Assembly (NCBI GenBank): GCA_018389105.1
Contig: JACATO010000688.1
Coordinates: forward strand, 288,001 to 352,000
DNA: 64,000 nt
Origin: Nautilus pompilius
Lineage: Eukaryota; Mollusca; Cephalopoda; Nautilida; Nautilidae
Reading direction: 5' to 3'
Shown piece by piece: positions 23,801-36,337 of the stretch. The position numbers were made by a program, and so were the translations under genes. Within the stretch, counting starts at the first letter, position 1; each line of letters begins with the position of its first letter. The notes under the pieces were generated by a model, which did not search any database, was not told where the DNA came from, and saw nothing but the letters and a program-made list of their open reading frames with translations.

Positions 23801-24480
23801 AGAACAATTGGTCTGCTAGACATTCAAAGCCTAACAGTAAATGACCAAAAACTGCTGGAAATAAATAATGAAAATTTATCTGCTGGTCATGACACCATTT
23901 GTTATCGTAATTTTAAAAATGTACATTTTATGCTATGAAAATTTCAAAAGATTTGTTGTAATCCACAAAGAAAGCAAAAAGGAAAAACTTGACTAAGCAT
24001 CTTGTTAAATACATTTCATTTTTTGAGGCGGTGACGATATGAATGTTGTAACGATTCTGTTGTGCAGTCATACACTAATCTTCTAATCATGCAAGAAACT
24101 GATGTTCAAGCTAACCCTTAAGATTACCTGATTTCCTATAACTAATGTATAGATTTAAGCTAACAGATTGAAAGTGAAAGCTCTTTGGTACAAAGTGTGC
24201 TACATAACATAAGAATATAAATAGATGTAGTGAAACGTGAATGATCAAATAACGAAGAATAATCTCATAAATGTTTGCTTGGTAATGATAGACTTCATTT
24301 TGAGGAGCAGAAAAAATACTGTTTGCCCTGTAGACTAATGACAATAATAATAAGGGGAAAAGCTAAGAAAAAAGTAGTTATTGCTCATTTAACACTACAG
24401 AACCTGGATATACCTAATGTAATGTACATACGTTAATGTTTGTATACAAAAAAGATAATATGCCATGTAGTCATGTCAAG
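20837..24480. other. AT-rich DNA, no gene recognised
   Basis: A 96-residue frame at 21053-21343 (with shorter frames on both strands) has no recognisable motif. Other frames up to about 77 residues look like chance. A G-run lies near 22926. No element ends were seen. Confidence 0.45.
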
Positions 24481-24659
24481 ATGGGGGAGATGCTGTAGCG
24501 AAGGAAAAGATGCAGAAAGCTTATATTTCTGTATGAACCCCTTTCAGGTTCTCTTCATGTTACTGATGAACCAACTGCAGAACAAACAATTTGATTTCTG
24601 GCCAAAAGCTATGCCCAGGGTGTTACCTTGAGCTTTAAAACTCATGATCAAGATTAATC

Positions 24660-25420
24660 TTCCTGCGGAGATGAAAACTGAACCCTGCTGCTATTATAGA
24701 TCACAATGGAATTTTAGAAAATGAAGGTTCTGAACAACTTGATGAACTTTTTAGTTGTTCTACGCTGAAATCTATCAGTAAACATAAATAAAATCAGATA
24801 TGGAAGGAAAAAAAAATGGTTAGAGAACTGAAAGCAGCAGCTAAATCTAAAGTTTCCAGAGTTCCTGATGTGCCAAACAAGGAATTTACAGCTACATCTG
24901 TGATGTCACAAAACCGGTGTACTAAATGTGATGATCTTAATAGACTTGTGCAGCTTCTAAAAGACAAATATGAAACTGCATCCAAGCAAGAGAAAATCAA
25001 ATTGCTAACTCTTGTCCCTGAAAGTTGGAGCACAGAAGAGATAATGGCAGGATTTTCAGCATCAGGGCATTTAGTAAAAGGAGCAAGATAACTGAAACAG
25101 ACTACTATTAAGCACAGGAAAGCAATTAGCATCCAAGATTGCTTAAAGAGGCATACATTTCTGTCAGTAATGTAAGTATTTAAGAAATTTAAAACAAAAA
25201 AGACTAACAGTAGAGGTTGTTAATCAGTCTGATAGAACTTCATGTTGAATATGTGATGAGATCAACAGAAGATGAGATAAGATTTTCTGAATTTTGTGAA
25301 TTAAACCTTTTCCATTCAGAAACTGAAATATTTAATGCACACAAATGTTCAGACAATTTCCAAGATAACTACACCATCTGCCTGATTAAAATGGTTTAAA
25401 AAAACAGAAGCATTAGGGAA
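24660..25420 (+). pseudogene. Multicopy invertebrate protein family, N-terminal half, decayed
   Basis: The clearest frame (24816-25091) reads MSQNRCTKCDDLNRLVQLLK, then KLLTLVPESWSTEEIMAGFS and SGHLVKGAR. The next frame (25217-25399) reads LIELHVEYVMRSTEDEIRFS then EFCEL. I recognise this order (ILTLLPESW, a helical VKKARELK block, FSKFCELRP) from a large uncharacterised family found in many copies in hydrozoans, arthropods and molluscs, which behaves like a transposon. The class is not established. Stops and shifts are frequent. The matching C-terminal part lies beyond a nested insertion, at 27780-28400. Confidence 0.6.
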
Positions 25421-25646
25421 TCATGGAATGACTCAAGTAGTATAAATGACTTAGTACAGAGTTCAGTAATCCAAATTAAAAGGAAGCATGTCCAAAAAGT
25501 GAAAGGAAAAATTCACTTTATAGTGCAGAAAGTAGAATTCTGAATCAGTTTCTAGAATCACCTCACCGTCACTACTTTGACACTATATTTGTTGTCTGCA
25601 CTCTAAAATCTCTCAATGAAGGCTTTTATCTCCTGGGTGGTGGTGT

Positions 25647-25677
25647 CCATCCAGGTGTTTCAGCTCTGCCTGGATGG
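25647..25677. repeat. Short perfect inverted repeat
   Basis: CCATCCAGG at 25647-25655 and CCTGGATGG at 25669-25677 are perfect 9 bp inverted arms with a 13 bp loop, in a G/C-richer patch of otherwise AT-rich sequence. No function is inferred. Confidence 0.7.
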
Positions 25678-25965
25678 TGGGTGCCACATGGCGATTTGTC
25701 TTCACATTCATGTGGTGGAAGTAATTAGCTTATAGAAAACTTTCACTAGGCTGACATTATCAAGAACACCAAACTTTGGGACCACAGATTGAGAAAAATG
25801 CCAGTATGTTCATTGGCTGCAGATAACTTGAACTCCACTCAACAATCTTGCTCTTACTGCCCAACCAACTAAATGATGAGAAAGGCAAGAACAATCTAGA
25901 CCTACACATCACCAGGAGGAGAAGATTCAGTGCCGGATTCCATCACACAGATAATGATGCAGGTA

Positions 25966-27254
25966 CCATATTTTTCAACATATAAATCAATTCTTTTTAC
26001 ACTGGAAGTCCAGGCTTTGACTTATACTCCAAATCAACTCATCTATGGATAGATTTATTAAAATTGCTGTGATGAAGAAATTTTAAAAATGACAAAGTGC
26101 TATTTTCTGAAATAAAATGGTAAAATTGTTCATTCGAAACAGACTACAAAAATTACTACTTGGAACCTTTGCCGAGTGAGTGAGCAATTCACATTTAATG
26201 CACTCACTAAAGAATGCAAAATTATCCAATCAATAATAAGTGCATGATCACCAATTACATTCTATCTATCCCTTTAAATCTTAATTATATATATAGATAC
26301 CCTCCATAAATCCTATACCTCATCTCAAAATGCCTCCCATAAAGTCAGACAAATCATACACGGCAGCTTTTACATTGGAAGTGCTGAAGAAATTGTGGTA
26401 ATATGGCCTGAACAGGAAATACGAGGTCAATGAATAATGTGTTGGAGACTGGTGTAAAGCAAAGAATACACTAAGAACTACAAAAAAAAATAAATAAAAT
26501 AAAACACCTAGAAGACAAATCAGAACAACAAAGAAAATGGACTAATACTGAGAATAATTTGGAGGAATGTGTTCATCCGATGTGCTGCATCTCATGGACA
26601 TGGTACTGTACAGCTGAGACTGAAAGCCAAATAGATCACAACTGATAATTGCTGTTGGCCTGGTTATGAACCCCAAATTCCAAACAACTTCAAAACTGAG
26701 CTGAATATTGACTCGTGCTATCAAAAATGAAGTGAGCTGAATTTCTGAATTTTAGATTTTTGTTATCTTAAAGTGTTTAAAATAGATAAAACTGACAGGT
26801 TTGGCTTTTTGAAGTAGGCAATTCAACAATACAAATGACAGGATCACCTGATGAGCAATGATGTCATGCAGTAACTAACAATAGTCAATGGGCTTTTAAT
26901 ATCAAAATTGATAATAATGTTTGCAGTTTAGGTCAGATGCCTCTCCACGATTACAAACATTTTGAAAAACTTATTCAATGCCCCATATACCTGAAATAAT
27001 TCAATAATGGGCAAAAACAGCTCAGTAATATTAATGATCCTGCAAGTACAGTAAACATTAATGCAAAGCAGTAGCGTTATGAAGGGTATGACATATTGTT
27101 CTGACTGGCTGAAAGTTGGGCTAATTACTGCAGTTGTTCTAACCGCATCGTTATACTCCGTGCTGACTTATCTATAAATGAAAGAAAGAAAAATGGGAAA
27201 ATTAGCCAGTTAAATTTTTACTCCACGCTGACTTATACTCCAAAAAAAATATCA
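25966..27254 (+). mobile_element. Tigger-like (pogo) element nested in the decayed gene
   Basis: The left end CCATATTTTTCAACATATAA and the right end (inward GTGATATTTTTTTTGGAGTA) are imperfect inverted repeats leading into TATAARTC sequence, a pattern of pogo-group ends. At 26330 a frame starts MPPIKSDKSYTAAFTLEVLK, then VGDWCKAKNTLRTTKK. This is the first half of the Brk-like DNA-binding domain of Tigger/Jerky-type proteins, with stops already inside. The rest of the transposase is unreadable. The element splits the gene family member at 24660-28400, so it arrived later than that copy. Confidence 0.62.
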
Positions 27255-27779
27255 CAAATAATGCAAAGTCACTTTGGCGAGAAAACAAAGCAATATAAAT
27301 AGCTGAAAGAAGAGAAATCTAGACTACCATCATCTTCTTGCTTATACCTTCTGTAATATAGACAGAAATAAGTATTAAATGACTTGTCAGTGCCCAAGTG
27401 TTTTTGGCCAATTTTGGCTGTTCTAAACAGGAAAAGATTAAGATTCAGATGGTGCATAATAGTAGGCAGCAGAGAAAGTCACAGCATCAAAATGCGATAG
27501 TAATGATATTGGTATTGGTAATTGCTGGTCAATCAAACAAGGATTTTTTTCTCAAAAGTAGCTTGTAGCACTGATGGTCATGAATACACATTGCTATCCT
27601 GTGAATCCAAACCCTGGAAAAGATGTACTCAAAGAGTACTTACCGTCATTGTTCGCAGAGAACAATATGGATTCAGAAGACATAGTCACCTACAAACAGT
27701 AGATTCAAACTGAAAGAAACACTTTAGTGATACTGTAGGTATTAATCAACAATTTGGAAAGATCAGATGCAGTGCATTT

Positions 27780-28400
27780 GATGGCCTATATCAGCACATC
27801 TTTGTAGCTTTGAAACAATCGCCATTTGTCTGCAGTTTGAAAGAGAATATGCTAGCTAGTTCTGCAATTGTTCTGTTGGATTTTGCAGAGAATCATAGTT
27901 TCATTGTCAACAGTGAGACAAGAGTCAAGCAGCATTGACTCTCTTTACAATGTATGTGAGTAATTTCAGATGCCAGAAACATGGCATGGCAGCAGTTCAT
28001 GCCTTCATCACTCCTACACTGCATGCATTAAGGAGAGAAGTCATTGTAGTCACAAGTATCTGTTTTAGTGATGGAGCTGCAATTCAATACAAGATTACGA
28101 AAACTTTATCAATCCGTGTTTGAAAAACATAATTATGGACTAAAAGCAGTGGCATTTTTTTGCAATTAGTCGCGGTAAACATCTGCATGATAGTATCAGT
28201 GGAACTGCAAAATTGCTCGCTGCAAGAGCAAGTCTTTAAAAGTGATTGTTAGCAATCATATTCCCAAAACCCACACTAACTCTTTGAGTGGGCAAAAAAA
28301 AAATGTAACTGGTGCTATCTTATATAGGTTAGTGCAGAGGATATCTAGAATACTGCAGCAACCTTCAGGATGAATGCATTCTTGATAAGGTAAAGACTGT
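27780..28400 (+). pseudogene. Same multicopy family, C-terminal (possible DDE) half, decayed
   Basis: Frames in order read LKENMLASSAIVLLDFAENH then SFIVNS (27834-27912), CFSDGAAIQYK (28062-28094), YENFINPCLKN, and WHFFAISRGKHLHDSISGTA then KLLAARASL, then LFEWAKKK. Relatives show DFAENYSF, YFSDGAAAQYKN and WHFFATSHGKGACDGIGG in the same order. Two invariant aspartates (DFAEN, FSDGA) and a conserved acidic GKG-CDGIGG block could be a DDE-type active site, but this is inference. Frameshifts lie near 27912, 28094 and 28150. Confidence 0.68.
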
Positions 28401-30935
28401 TTCAAGAACAAATATCTATCTCCCTGGAGAAAGTGCTAGAAACTGATGCTGAGTTCATCAGTGCTCCAGACCATCATTTCCAAACCTTTTCTATCTGTCA
28501 GCGCACTTCCATTAATAAAAAATCCTGCGGCACACCAAAAGCATCACGCACAGCCACATTGCACATTTTTAATGATAATATAATAAACCAGAACTTACCT
28601 TTAATGGGAAATCTGAAACAATTTACTGATTAAAAAAATCAAAGATAAGTTTGTCACCAAATCGGGAGCCTCTCCCACAAATCGGGAGATATCACAGGTA
28701 GGTGTTGAGTGTTTGTTGGATAAAAAAAATATGCCCAAACTTTAGTTCCATCCATAAAATTTGTTTATATAAACAATGTTTCCTTTATTTATTTTACTGA
28801 ACTGTGATTTTTTTAAAAATTCCACTGTACACTCATTGGGAAATGCTTCTCTAGATATATATAGAGTCATGATTGATGTCATAATAGACTGGGGTCAACT
28901 GATTTCCAACAAATACAGGAAACTCTTCCCAAGCTGTGGGTAAGCACTAAAAGTTCTCCAATGCAATAAATAATAATTATTGTTATCCTAAAATAAATGT
29001 GGTCGTTCTCCATATCACTTTCTCAGGAATCTCAGTTACAGTGTTTTATTTTTCTTTAAGTACATGCACTTTGATCTATAACTGAGAGGTTTAAGCAGTT
29101 CCTGCTTTAACTTATTTATTCTACATAACGAAGAGTTGGTGTTACAAAATTTTTAAAAAAAAGCTTAGACCATTTCATATCTGTCAAATTATGCATATTT
29201 ATGCCATACCCTGACCACACACATATATTTGCTAATTTAGTTATACTTAAATTGGAACAAAGATGAAGTCTGGTGCAAATGTAGTCTAAATAAATAGAAA
29301 CAATCCAATTGAAATTTCAATACTTGCAACACCTGCTCACCAAAAAAATAGGGCATTCTAGTTCATTTTTGCCATGAAAGTTCTGTCCCTTAATAAAATA
29401 CAAAAAAAAAAATCACCTAGATTGCTGCTTGGTAGATGAATATTGATCAGACAAGGGTTAGAAACTATTTAAACAAAATTACTGCACTAAAAAGGGTTAA
29501 AAACATGTTTCACAGCATTATAAAATCTGCATTCTTGCGTAACCTATTTAAAAGTAACTTAAAAGCTCAAAAGGTGACAAAGTACATCATCACTACAGGG
29601 CCACGGTGCAGTGCAGATGTTTGAGTTTAGGAAATGTCACAAACAGCAAGTTATTTTGTCTCTGAGAAATTGCAAATACATACTTACACAATGTATCGGT
29701 ATATAAAAACCACACCAATATTGTCCTACTGTACAGAAGAATAACTTGGCTGTTCACTAAAGGTTTTTGAAATACCTATCTTTGACACAAAAGCTTCATT
29801 CTTTCATGTTAACTTTGCTGCTGTAGCTACTTAATTGATTAACATGCCATAGTATTGCTAATGAATGGCACGCTATCTTACATGCCATTACTTAATGACT
29901 GTCTGCAAATGTTATGGATTTTGATGATTTTAAGGTCTTACAGCCAAAAGAAGTATTTCTTGTGGATTTTTTTGCATTTTCTGTGTTACTAAAAAATCTT
30001 TTTGTTTTTACCTCATTAGAAAATGGGAGAACACAAATGCGTGGGAGCCCCTGATCCAGCTTATAAATAGCTCGAACAATGAGATTACATTTATTAGGAC
30101 CAACCAACCATATTTATTTGTCATTCTGCCATTTCATCAGAGCATCTAGCACAGAGAGAGAATGCAGGCATCTGATTCAGTATTTGTGTTATGAAAGGAT
30201 GGTAGTATAACCAGCTAGAAGAAAAGATATATTTATTCAGTCTGACTGCATTGAAAGTTCAAAATGAGATAATAGAATCAACAATGTGGGGTTAAATGCA
30301 GCATGTATTCATGACTTTAAAGCCATGATCTTGATACAGCTTATAAACTGGTAAAAGAAGCTGACAGTTGCCAAACTACTGTTGACACTAGATATTTCTA
30401 GATACCTGTAACAAAAACGGAGAGAGTGATCTCTTTGTTTTGCTTTTTCAGTGAAAGTGCTACATTGCACACCATGCAATTATAAGAGTTTCTTCTGTTT
30501 CTCATTAATTTTGAAGTCCAGTCTTATTGGTAGCACCTTCCAAGGATTGGCACGTATGCACTGTTGATACTAGTCAAACAATACTTCTTCCTGTTTACCC
30601 ATTATAAGTGGCTTACTTTCAAAACTGAAGATCCCATTTTTTAAAGCATTTCTTTTTACTAATTGGCAAACATCTTCAGCCCCACAAACAAATAGATTTA
30701 TTCTATCCACAGGTGAGATGCTCAACAGAAAAATGAGAAAGAGAAATATTTACCGATTCTTTCCCACATTGTCATAGATCTTTAAGAACTATGGAAAACT
30801 TGCATTAACCTGAGTAATAAAAAAATCAAACCTTTTACAGCTCCACACAAGTAATTATTTGATATTAGTCTATAAACACAAACACACAGTATATACATTG
30901 TAAATATTTATTCAGAATGTCATATTTTAATATGC
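28401..30935. other. Tail of decayed family copy, then AT-rich DNA
   Basis: The first 300 bp may hold the worn C-terminus of the family above. Two direct copies of AAATCGGGAG occur at about 28660-28690, enclosing CCTCTCCCAC, and could be an element end. The rest is AT-rich with no recognisable coding sequence. Confidence 0.4.
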
Positions 30936-30943
30936 ACCTAAAT

Positions 30944-31314
30944 CAGGGGTCGGCAATTGGCGGCCTGCGAGCCTTTACGCATATTAATATAGAATCCGGC
31001 CCACGGGCAGTCTTTTCTTTAAAAAGTCGTCATTCGTCATTTCTAAAAATAGTTAACCAACACACTAATGCTATAGGACACTCGGTAAAGAGCGCGCAAT
31101 TCACCGATATCGACCATTCGTTTTCGTCAAGATCGATGCCAGCGCAGGTGAATAAGAAAGTGCTTCATATTTATCGCAGGCGAGCTGGCTAGCAAAAGTC
31201 GTCATTTCTAAAAACAGTTAACCAATGCACTGATGCTATGTTTTCAGTCCGGCCCGCGAGGTGATCTTGGGCCCATAATCTGGCCCCCGGTGTCCGAGAA
31301 ATTGCCGACCCCTG
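30944..31314. mobile_element. hAT MITE, 371 bp, with target duplication
   Basis: The ends CAGGGGTCGGCAATT and AATTGCCGACCCCTG are perfect 15 bp inverted repeats. The flanking 8-mers ACCTAAAT (30936-30943) and ACCTAAGT (31315-31322) match at 7 of 8 positions, the 8 bp duplication expected of hAT elements. The interior is G/C-richer than its surroundings and carries two partly repeated AAAGTCGTCATTTCTAAAAA segments. A 91-residue frame that starts outside the left end is not taken as a gene. It is non-autonomous because no transposase is present. Confidence 0.95.
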
Positions 31315-31322
31315 ACCTAAGT

Positions 31323-32460
31323 ACTCTTTTCACATTTTTTAAACATTTACATTTAAAATATTCTTAAAAAGATTATTTCATTTTGATCTTCTAAAATCCA
31401 CTCCACCAGCAGCATTAAAAGCAGCAGCAGTGAATTAAAAGAGGAAAAGTTCTTCAACTACAATCAATTTAGATTCAAACTGCATTAATTGCTCTAGGAT
31501 TTCAAATTATTTGCAATATAAATTTTACAATTATTCAAATAAAGGGAAAATAAATAAATGAGCTAAAGTGCCTATTTAAAAAAAAACTCTGCCCTCTGGC
31601 ATACTTTTCTTTTTAAGGAGATTTTGGGAAATTATTTGATTAAAGGTACTTAGACCACGTTGATAATAAAAATGACATTTTGCATATTTTTTTTTAAGTA
31701 TTTCAGATCAGTAATATGCATTACAATGAAGTTGCCTCTTTTGTTGAATAATAATTCATATTTTTTTACATGTCTTTTTAGAACAAAATAAAAACAAGCT
31801 TAACAATTGAAAAATGTTATATGGTTTCTGCTGATAAAATTTCAAATTTGAGAAAGCAAACAGATTAAGGTTACTGGCTGTAAAAGGTTCAGTTCAGTAG
31901 TTTACAGGACACCACCAAAGCCTATATAAGGCCCCCCCCCCAGGGAGGAGAAATCTAAGGGCCCTCAGGGAGGAGAAATGGCCATCAATACAATTCTTAT
32001 ATTGATTAATGCTGTCACTATTAACTAAACTTGTAGATCATTTATTCCACTCATTATTACCAGAATGCAATCTCTAACCCTGTACATGTAAGACTGGTAT
32101 GGAATTGTTCAGCAACATTCTTGAAGAAATAAGTTCTTTTTCAAGCCAATCTCCAGAGTTACTATAGTACACGGTGAAGCACTCCAACTCCATTTTCTGC
32201 CATAAACAAGTCCTCTCACAAAGAATGAAGTCATCTTCTCTTTCACATCACCAAACCAAACATTGATTCCTATAAATGAAACATTCCACTCCTGATTTTT
32301 AAGAATTACAGACCTATAAAAACGTCATTTATTTTCATTTTTTATTAAACCATTTTCCTGTAAATGTTTTGACTTCTGAATTAATGTATCGAGCGGCACC
32401 CTGACAGTCATTGTCATATCAGACGCAAAAAAACAAAAGAAAATCTCCAAGCATCTCAGA
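31323..32460. other. AT-rich spacer, no gene recognised
   Basis: Contains a C-run near 31931 inside two direct copies of CAGGGAGGAGAAAT (about 31941 and 31966). No gene was seen. Confidence 0.5.
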
Positions 32461-32463
32461 GAA

Positions 32464-32712
32464 CTGGACGGAAAAACACCTGCTCAAGCGTAAAAATGGT
32501 ATGTCAGTGCTGTGTCTCAGAGGACGACTGGTCGGAAGCACACCTGTAAAGGGTAAAAGTGGTATGTCACTGCTGCGTCTCAGAGGAGGACTGGTCGGAA
32601 GCACACCTGCTCAAGGGTAAAAGTGGTATGTCAGTGCTGCGTCTCAGAGGAGGACTGGTGGGAAGCACACCTACTCGTTGGTAAAAGTGGTATGTTAGTG
32701 CTGCAACGAGTA
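32464..32712. repeat. 64 bp minisatellite, about 4 units
   Basis: GGTATGTCAGTGCTG recurs with its ATG at 32501, 32564, 32628 and 32692, so the unit is 63-64 bp. Each unit carries CTCAGAGGAGGACTGGTCGG followed by AAGCACACCTG. The last unit runs into unrelated AT-rich DNA. A plus-strand frame crosses two units by chance, since a 64 bp unit breaks phase. Confidence 0.93.
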
Positions 32713-34334
32713 ATCAATGGAAACAAACTAAATTATGTTGTTTGCTGGGTTTTGCCAATGGATGATACTCTCCATTAATAAGAAAAATGTTGCTTTCTGA
32801 TATTTTAATTTCAAAATAAAATTAAAGAAAAAAATTTTAAAATGCATTTTTTCTCCAGTATAAAATGTCAGACTTTAGTCTTTAAAAACAAAATTCTGCA
32901 TGCAGCTGTCTACATTGTGTTAAAGTATTAACACAAATTGTGTACTTTTACTAATTAACATATACAAAAAGCACCGCTATCTCTTAACATAATACCAATG
33001 TTACTAATATAAGTGTAATGCCTCTGATTCACAAATCTACTCCTGACTGCACAAACAGTTTAGTGGTTGTTTGCCTTCATGTTTTAAGCTATGACATCGT
33101 ATTAATTAATCCGCCTGTCTTCTAATATTAGGGGTAGACTTTGTTTTTTTAACATAAAAATACCAAAGCATGTACTAGTTCTGAAAATGGGACTACCGAT
33201 CCTGGCCAACCACCAGTTTCAGTGGTCAACTTTAACAAGACAAAATGTTTGTTTTCTTAATACATTCACAAAACTGAAGGAAACTGGTGATTATTCAGGC
33301 TACTCTAAACATTAAGTAGCACCTGAACCTGATTAGGAATAGAATCAATCAGAATTTGCAGCATGCATTTGCTGCTTCTAGATGGTTTTGATTGCTGTTT
33401 CTTACCAAGCCGTTCCCAAATGTCCATCTGGGTTCAGATTCAATCTATAAAGCTCGATCTCCAGCTCATTTTGTCCATACTTAAACCACCCACTTACAAA
33501 TATCATTATAGGAAAGAGAAATATGAGCATCTTCCATTTTTAATAGTTTATTTTGTTGTTGTTGCTTGAATTAATTCATCAAGGTGCAGTTTCACATTCA
33601 TTGTCAGATACTATGAAATGCATCGGACTAGCAAACTGTTTCAGTATAAAATATCATTTGAAACTCAATTTCAGGCAACTTTCCCCGATCTATTATTCCA
33701 GGAGGTGATTCAAGTTATTCTGGAAAGGGTTGCTGTAATGTTGCTATAATACTGATGTGGTAAGTCACTGAGGTATCACTGATTACAATGCGGACAGAGT
33801 ATAGATTCATGTTTTCACACTGTTTTGGAACATTACTAAAGACAAACCCTAAATAGCTGATGAATGAAAGAAGATTGTAAAATGTCTTCTAATAACAAAC
33901 TACCAGCCAAGCAATTTGGCTTACTATGAAAATTTTCTATTTGTCTGTTTTTATGTTAGACATAAAGCCTTCAATCTAAATCCACAACATTTGTCCAACA
34001 ATGAAACTTATTTGCCTATTCTGTAATTTCTTGCTAAGTTCTGAAAACTGCCAAAACTTTAATCTCAATCTATAAGACTCTGGAGATTTCATCATAACTT
34101 TTCCATGTATAGAAGAAATAGCCACCCATGCATTAGCATCTTCAGTCGGTGATTAAGTAACATTTCAGGAAAAAAGGGTTTTCCTGACTTTTGGAAATAT
34201 GCATGGGAAATGTGGAAGTGGTTGTGATAAATGGAAGATTGCTGCATGTTGAAATGGGCCTGACATTCAGAAATTGTTGAAAAACTTAGGTGTTTTTCAG
34301 TAAGAACAGTTGGCAGCATAATTAGAAATAAAGA
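32713..34334. other. AT-rich spacer, no gene recognised
   Basis: No coding similarity or repeat boundary was seen up to the left end of the next element. Confidence 0.5.
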
Positions 34335-34623
34335 TAACACTGGTCAACAAAATTAAATGTATTATACTCATTATGAATGCAAACCAACTTTTTTAGACTA
34401 ATTTTTCATGCTGATTTCAAAATTTCACTCCATTTGTATGCACACGTATCAGTTTTCAGTAGATACATGCAAATATTTACATATTTGTATATATGAAATC
34501 ATTAACGTAATAAATAAGGACATATTTTTAGAAAGTTGAGTTAAAAATCATCACTATCATTCTACAAAGAGTGAATACACAAAAAATGGGTCAGACAAAA
34601 CAGACAAAGTTAGAACAACAGAG

Positions 34624-36282
34624 TTAGAAACATTGTGATTTGGATTTCCTGCGGTGTTCCTGATCTGGTCGATCATGGTAAAGTGTCCAGCAGTAGTCAG
34701 CCAGCATACTGTCATTCCAGAAGCCTTGGTACCGTTTCTCCATAGCACTAATGTCCTGGTGAAATCTTTCACCATGTTCATCAGACACTGCTCCAAGGTT
34801 ATCTGCGAAGAAATCTAGATGGGGGTCCAAGAAGTGAACTTTCAGTGACATACGACAACCCATTGCTGAGTAACATTTCAGAAGATTCTTGATGCCATCC
34901 TTGTAGTCCATTGCATTCTTGTTGCCCAAAAATTCTCACAGATCCAATTGAAAGCATTCCAGGCAGGCAGTTCCAGTCCATCCAGTGTTGTCTTGAAGTT
35001 GACATCTTTTGAGTACTTCTCTAATTTGGGGTCCGACAAAGATACCCTCTTTCAACTTCGCCTGTGTGATTTTGGGAAACTTTTCTACAATATACTCAAA
35101 CCCTCTGGCATTTCTCTTCCCTAGTGTCTTTACAAACTGTTTCATCAGTCCAAGCTTTATGTGCAAAGGAGGCAATAGGACATTACATGGATCTACAAGA
35201 GGTGTATTCTTGACGCTAGACAGTCCTGGCTGGTATGATGTTCTTGTCTGCCAGTTTGATTCCGAATAATGTCTGTCAGTTGCCCGACTATCCAATAGAC
35301 ACAAGAAACAACAGTATTCTGTGAAACCTGACTGCATTCCCAATAACATTCCAATGACTTTTAAATCTCCACATATTTTTCATGGGTATCTCTCATAGGC
35401 AATGGCATGAAGTAAAAGTTCCATATTCTCATATGGTTCATGAAGATGAACGAAGCGTGCAACAGGAATGGAGGGCATCAAATTACCATTATGGAGAAGT
35501 ACAGCTTTTAAATTTCATTTTGAAGAGTCAATAAACAAACGCCACTCTGCAGGATCATGATTCTGTGATAAACATTCGAAAAGTCCATCGATGTTACTGC
35601 AAAAGCAAAGCGGGCCTTCAACAGAAAAACACGTTTGTAGAACCACATTTCTCTGCTGAAAATAAGTTATACGAACACCGTGCTCTAGCAGATACTTCTC
35701 CTTCAGCCTTTGTGCCAACAGTTCTGCTTTATCTTTTGAGAGGGATAGGTCTCTGACAAGGTCATTCAGTTCAGCTTGGGAAAATTTCTGAGGTTCAAAG
35801 CTATCGTCATCAGCCACATAATCTTCCTCAGCAGCACTATCGTGACAGTCAACATCATCATCTGATGTTTCAATACCATCATCTGGTGGAACTGGAATTG
35901 GCAGATTTCCATTTTGAGGCACAGGTCTCATTGCAGAATCCAAATTGGGATACACAATTTTGTGTTATTCTTCATAGAAAATCCTGTGACATTTACTTTG
36001 CAAAAATAACAGTCATTAAAATGGTCTTTCGGCTCCCTCCATATCATTGGAAAGGCAAAAGGCATGGACTTCTTCCTCTTATTGAACCAGTCACGTAAGC
36101 CATTTGAGCAAGCTGAGCAGATAAAATGTGGTGCCCATAACTTGTCCTGATCTCCAAGAGCACAGTCAAAGTATAGCTTATAAATCTTCTTGATCTCTGG
36201 TGTTATTGTACGTTTTGAGCTTTCACAATTGTCCACAGACATAACAAAACACATCAGGAGGATTTCTACACTGTCTTGACAT
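34624..36282 (-). pseudogene. Cysteine-rich multicopy invertebrate protein, frameshifted
   Basis: Reading the minus strand from the ATG at 36282: MSRQCRNPPDVFCYVCGQ, a frameshift near 36230, then RTITPEIKKIYKLYFDCALG, WAPHFICSACSNGLRDWF and SMPFAFPMIWREPKDHFNDC with YFC. Paired cysteines (C-x2-C three times) suggest an N-terminal zinc-binding module. An acidic linker follows in 35955-35515, then a break near 35510-35350. GFTEYCCFLCLLDSRATDRH and VDPCNVLLPPLHIKLGLMKQ lie in 35349-34936. Last come HLDFFADNLGAVSDEHGERF and HQDISAMEKRYQGFWNDSML (34929-34624), ending in a basic tail. I know this protein as an uncharacterised family with many near-identical copies in arthropod, cnidarian and mollusc genomes. 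At least four lesions make this copy non-functional. Its role is unproven; being the only gene between inverted ends suggests a transposase. Confidence 0.8.
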
Positions 36283-36337
36283 GGTTAACACTGTAAAACA
36301 AGTAAGGAAATAGATACAAACGGTTATACTTATATTG

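Noticed and set aside
32411..32620. 69-residue frame through the 64 bp repeat
   Set aside because: The unit length changes frame and the reading frame is explained by the repeat alone.
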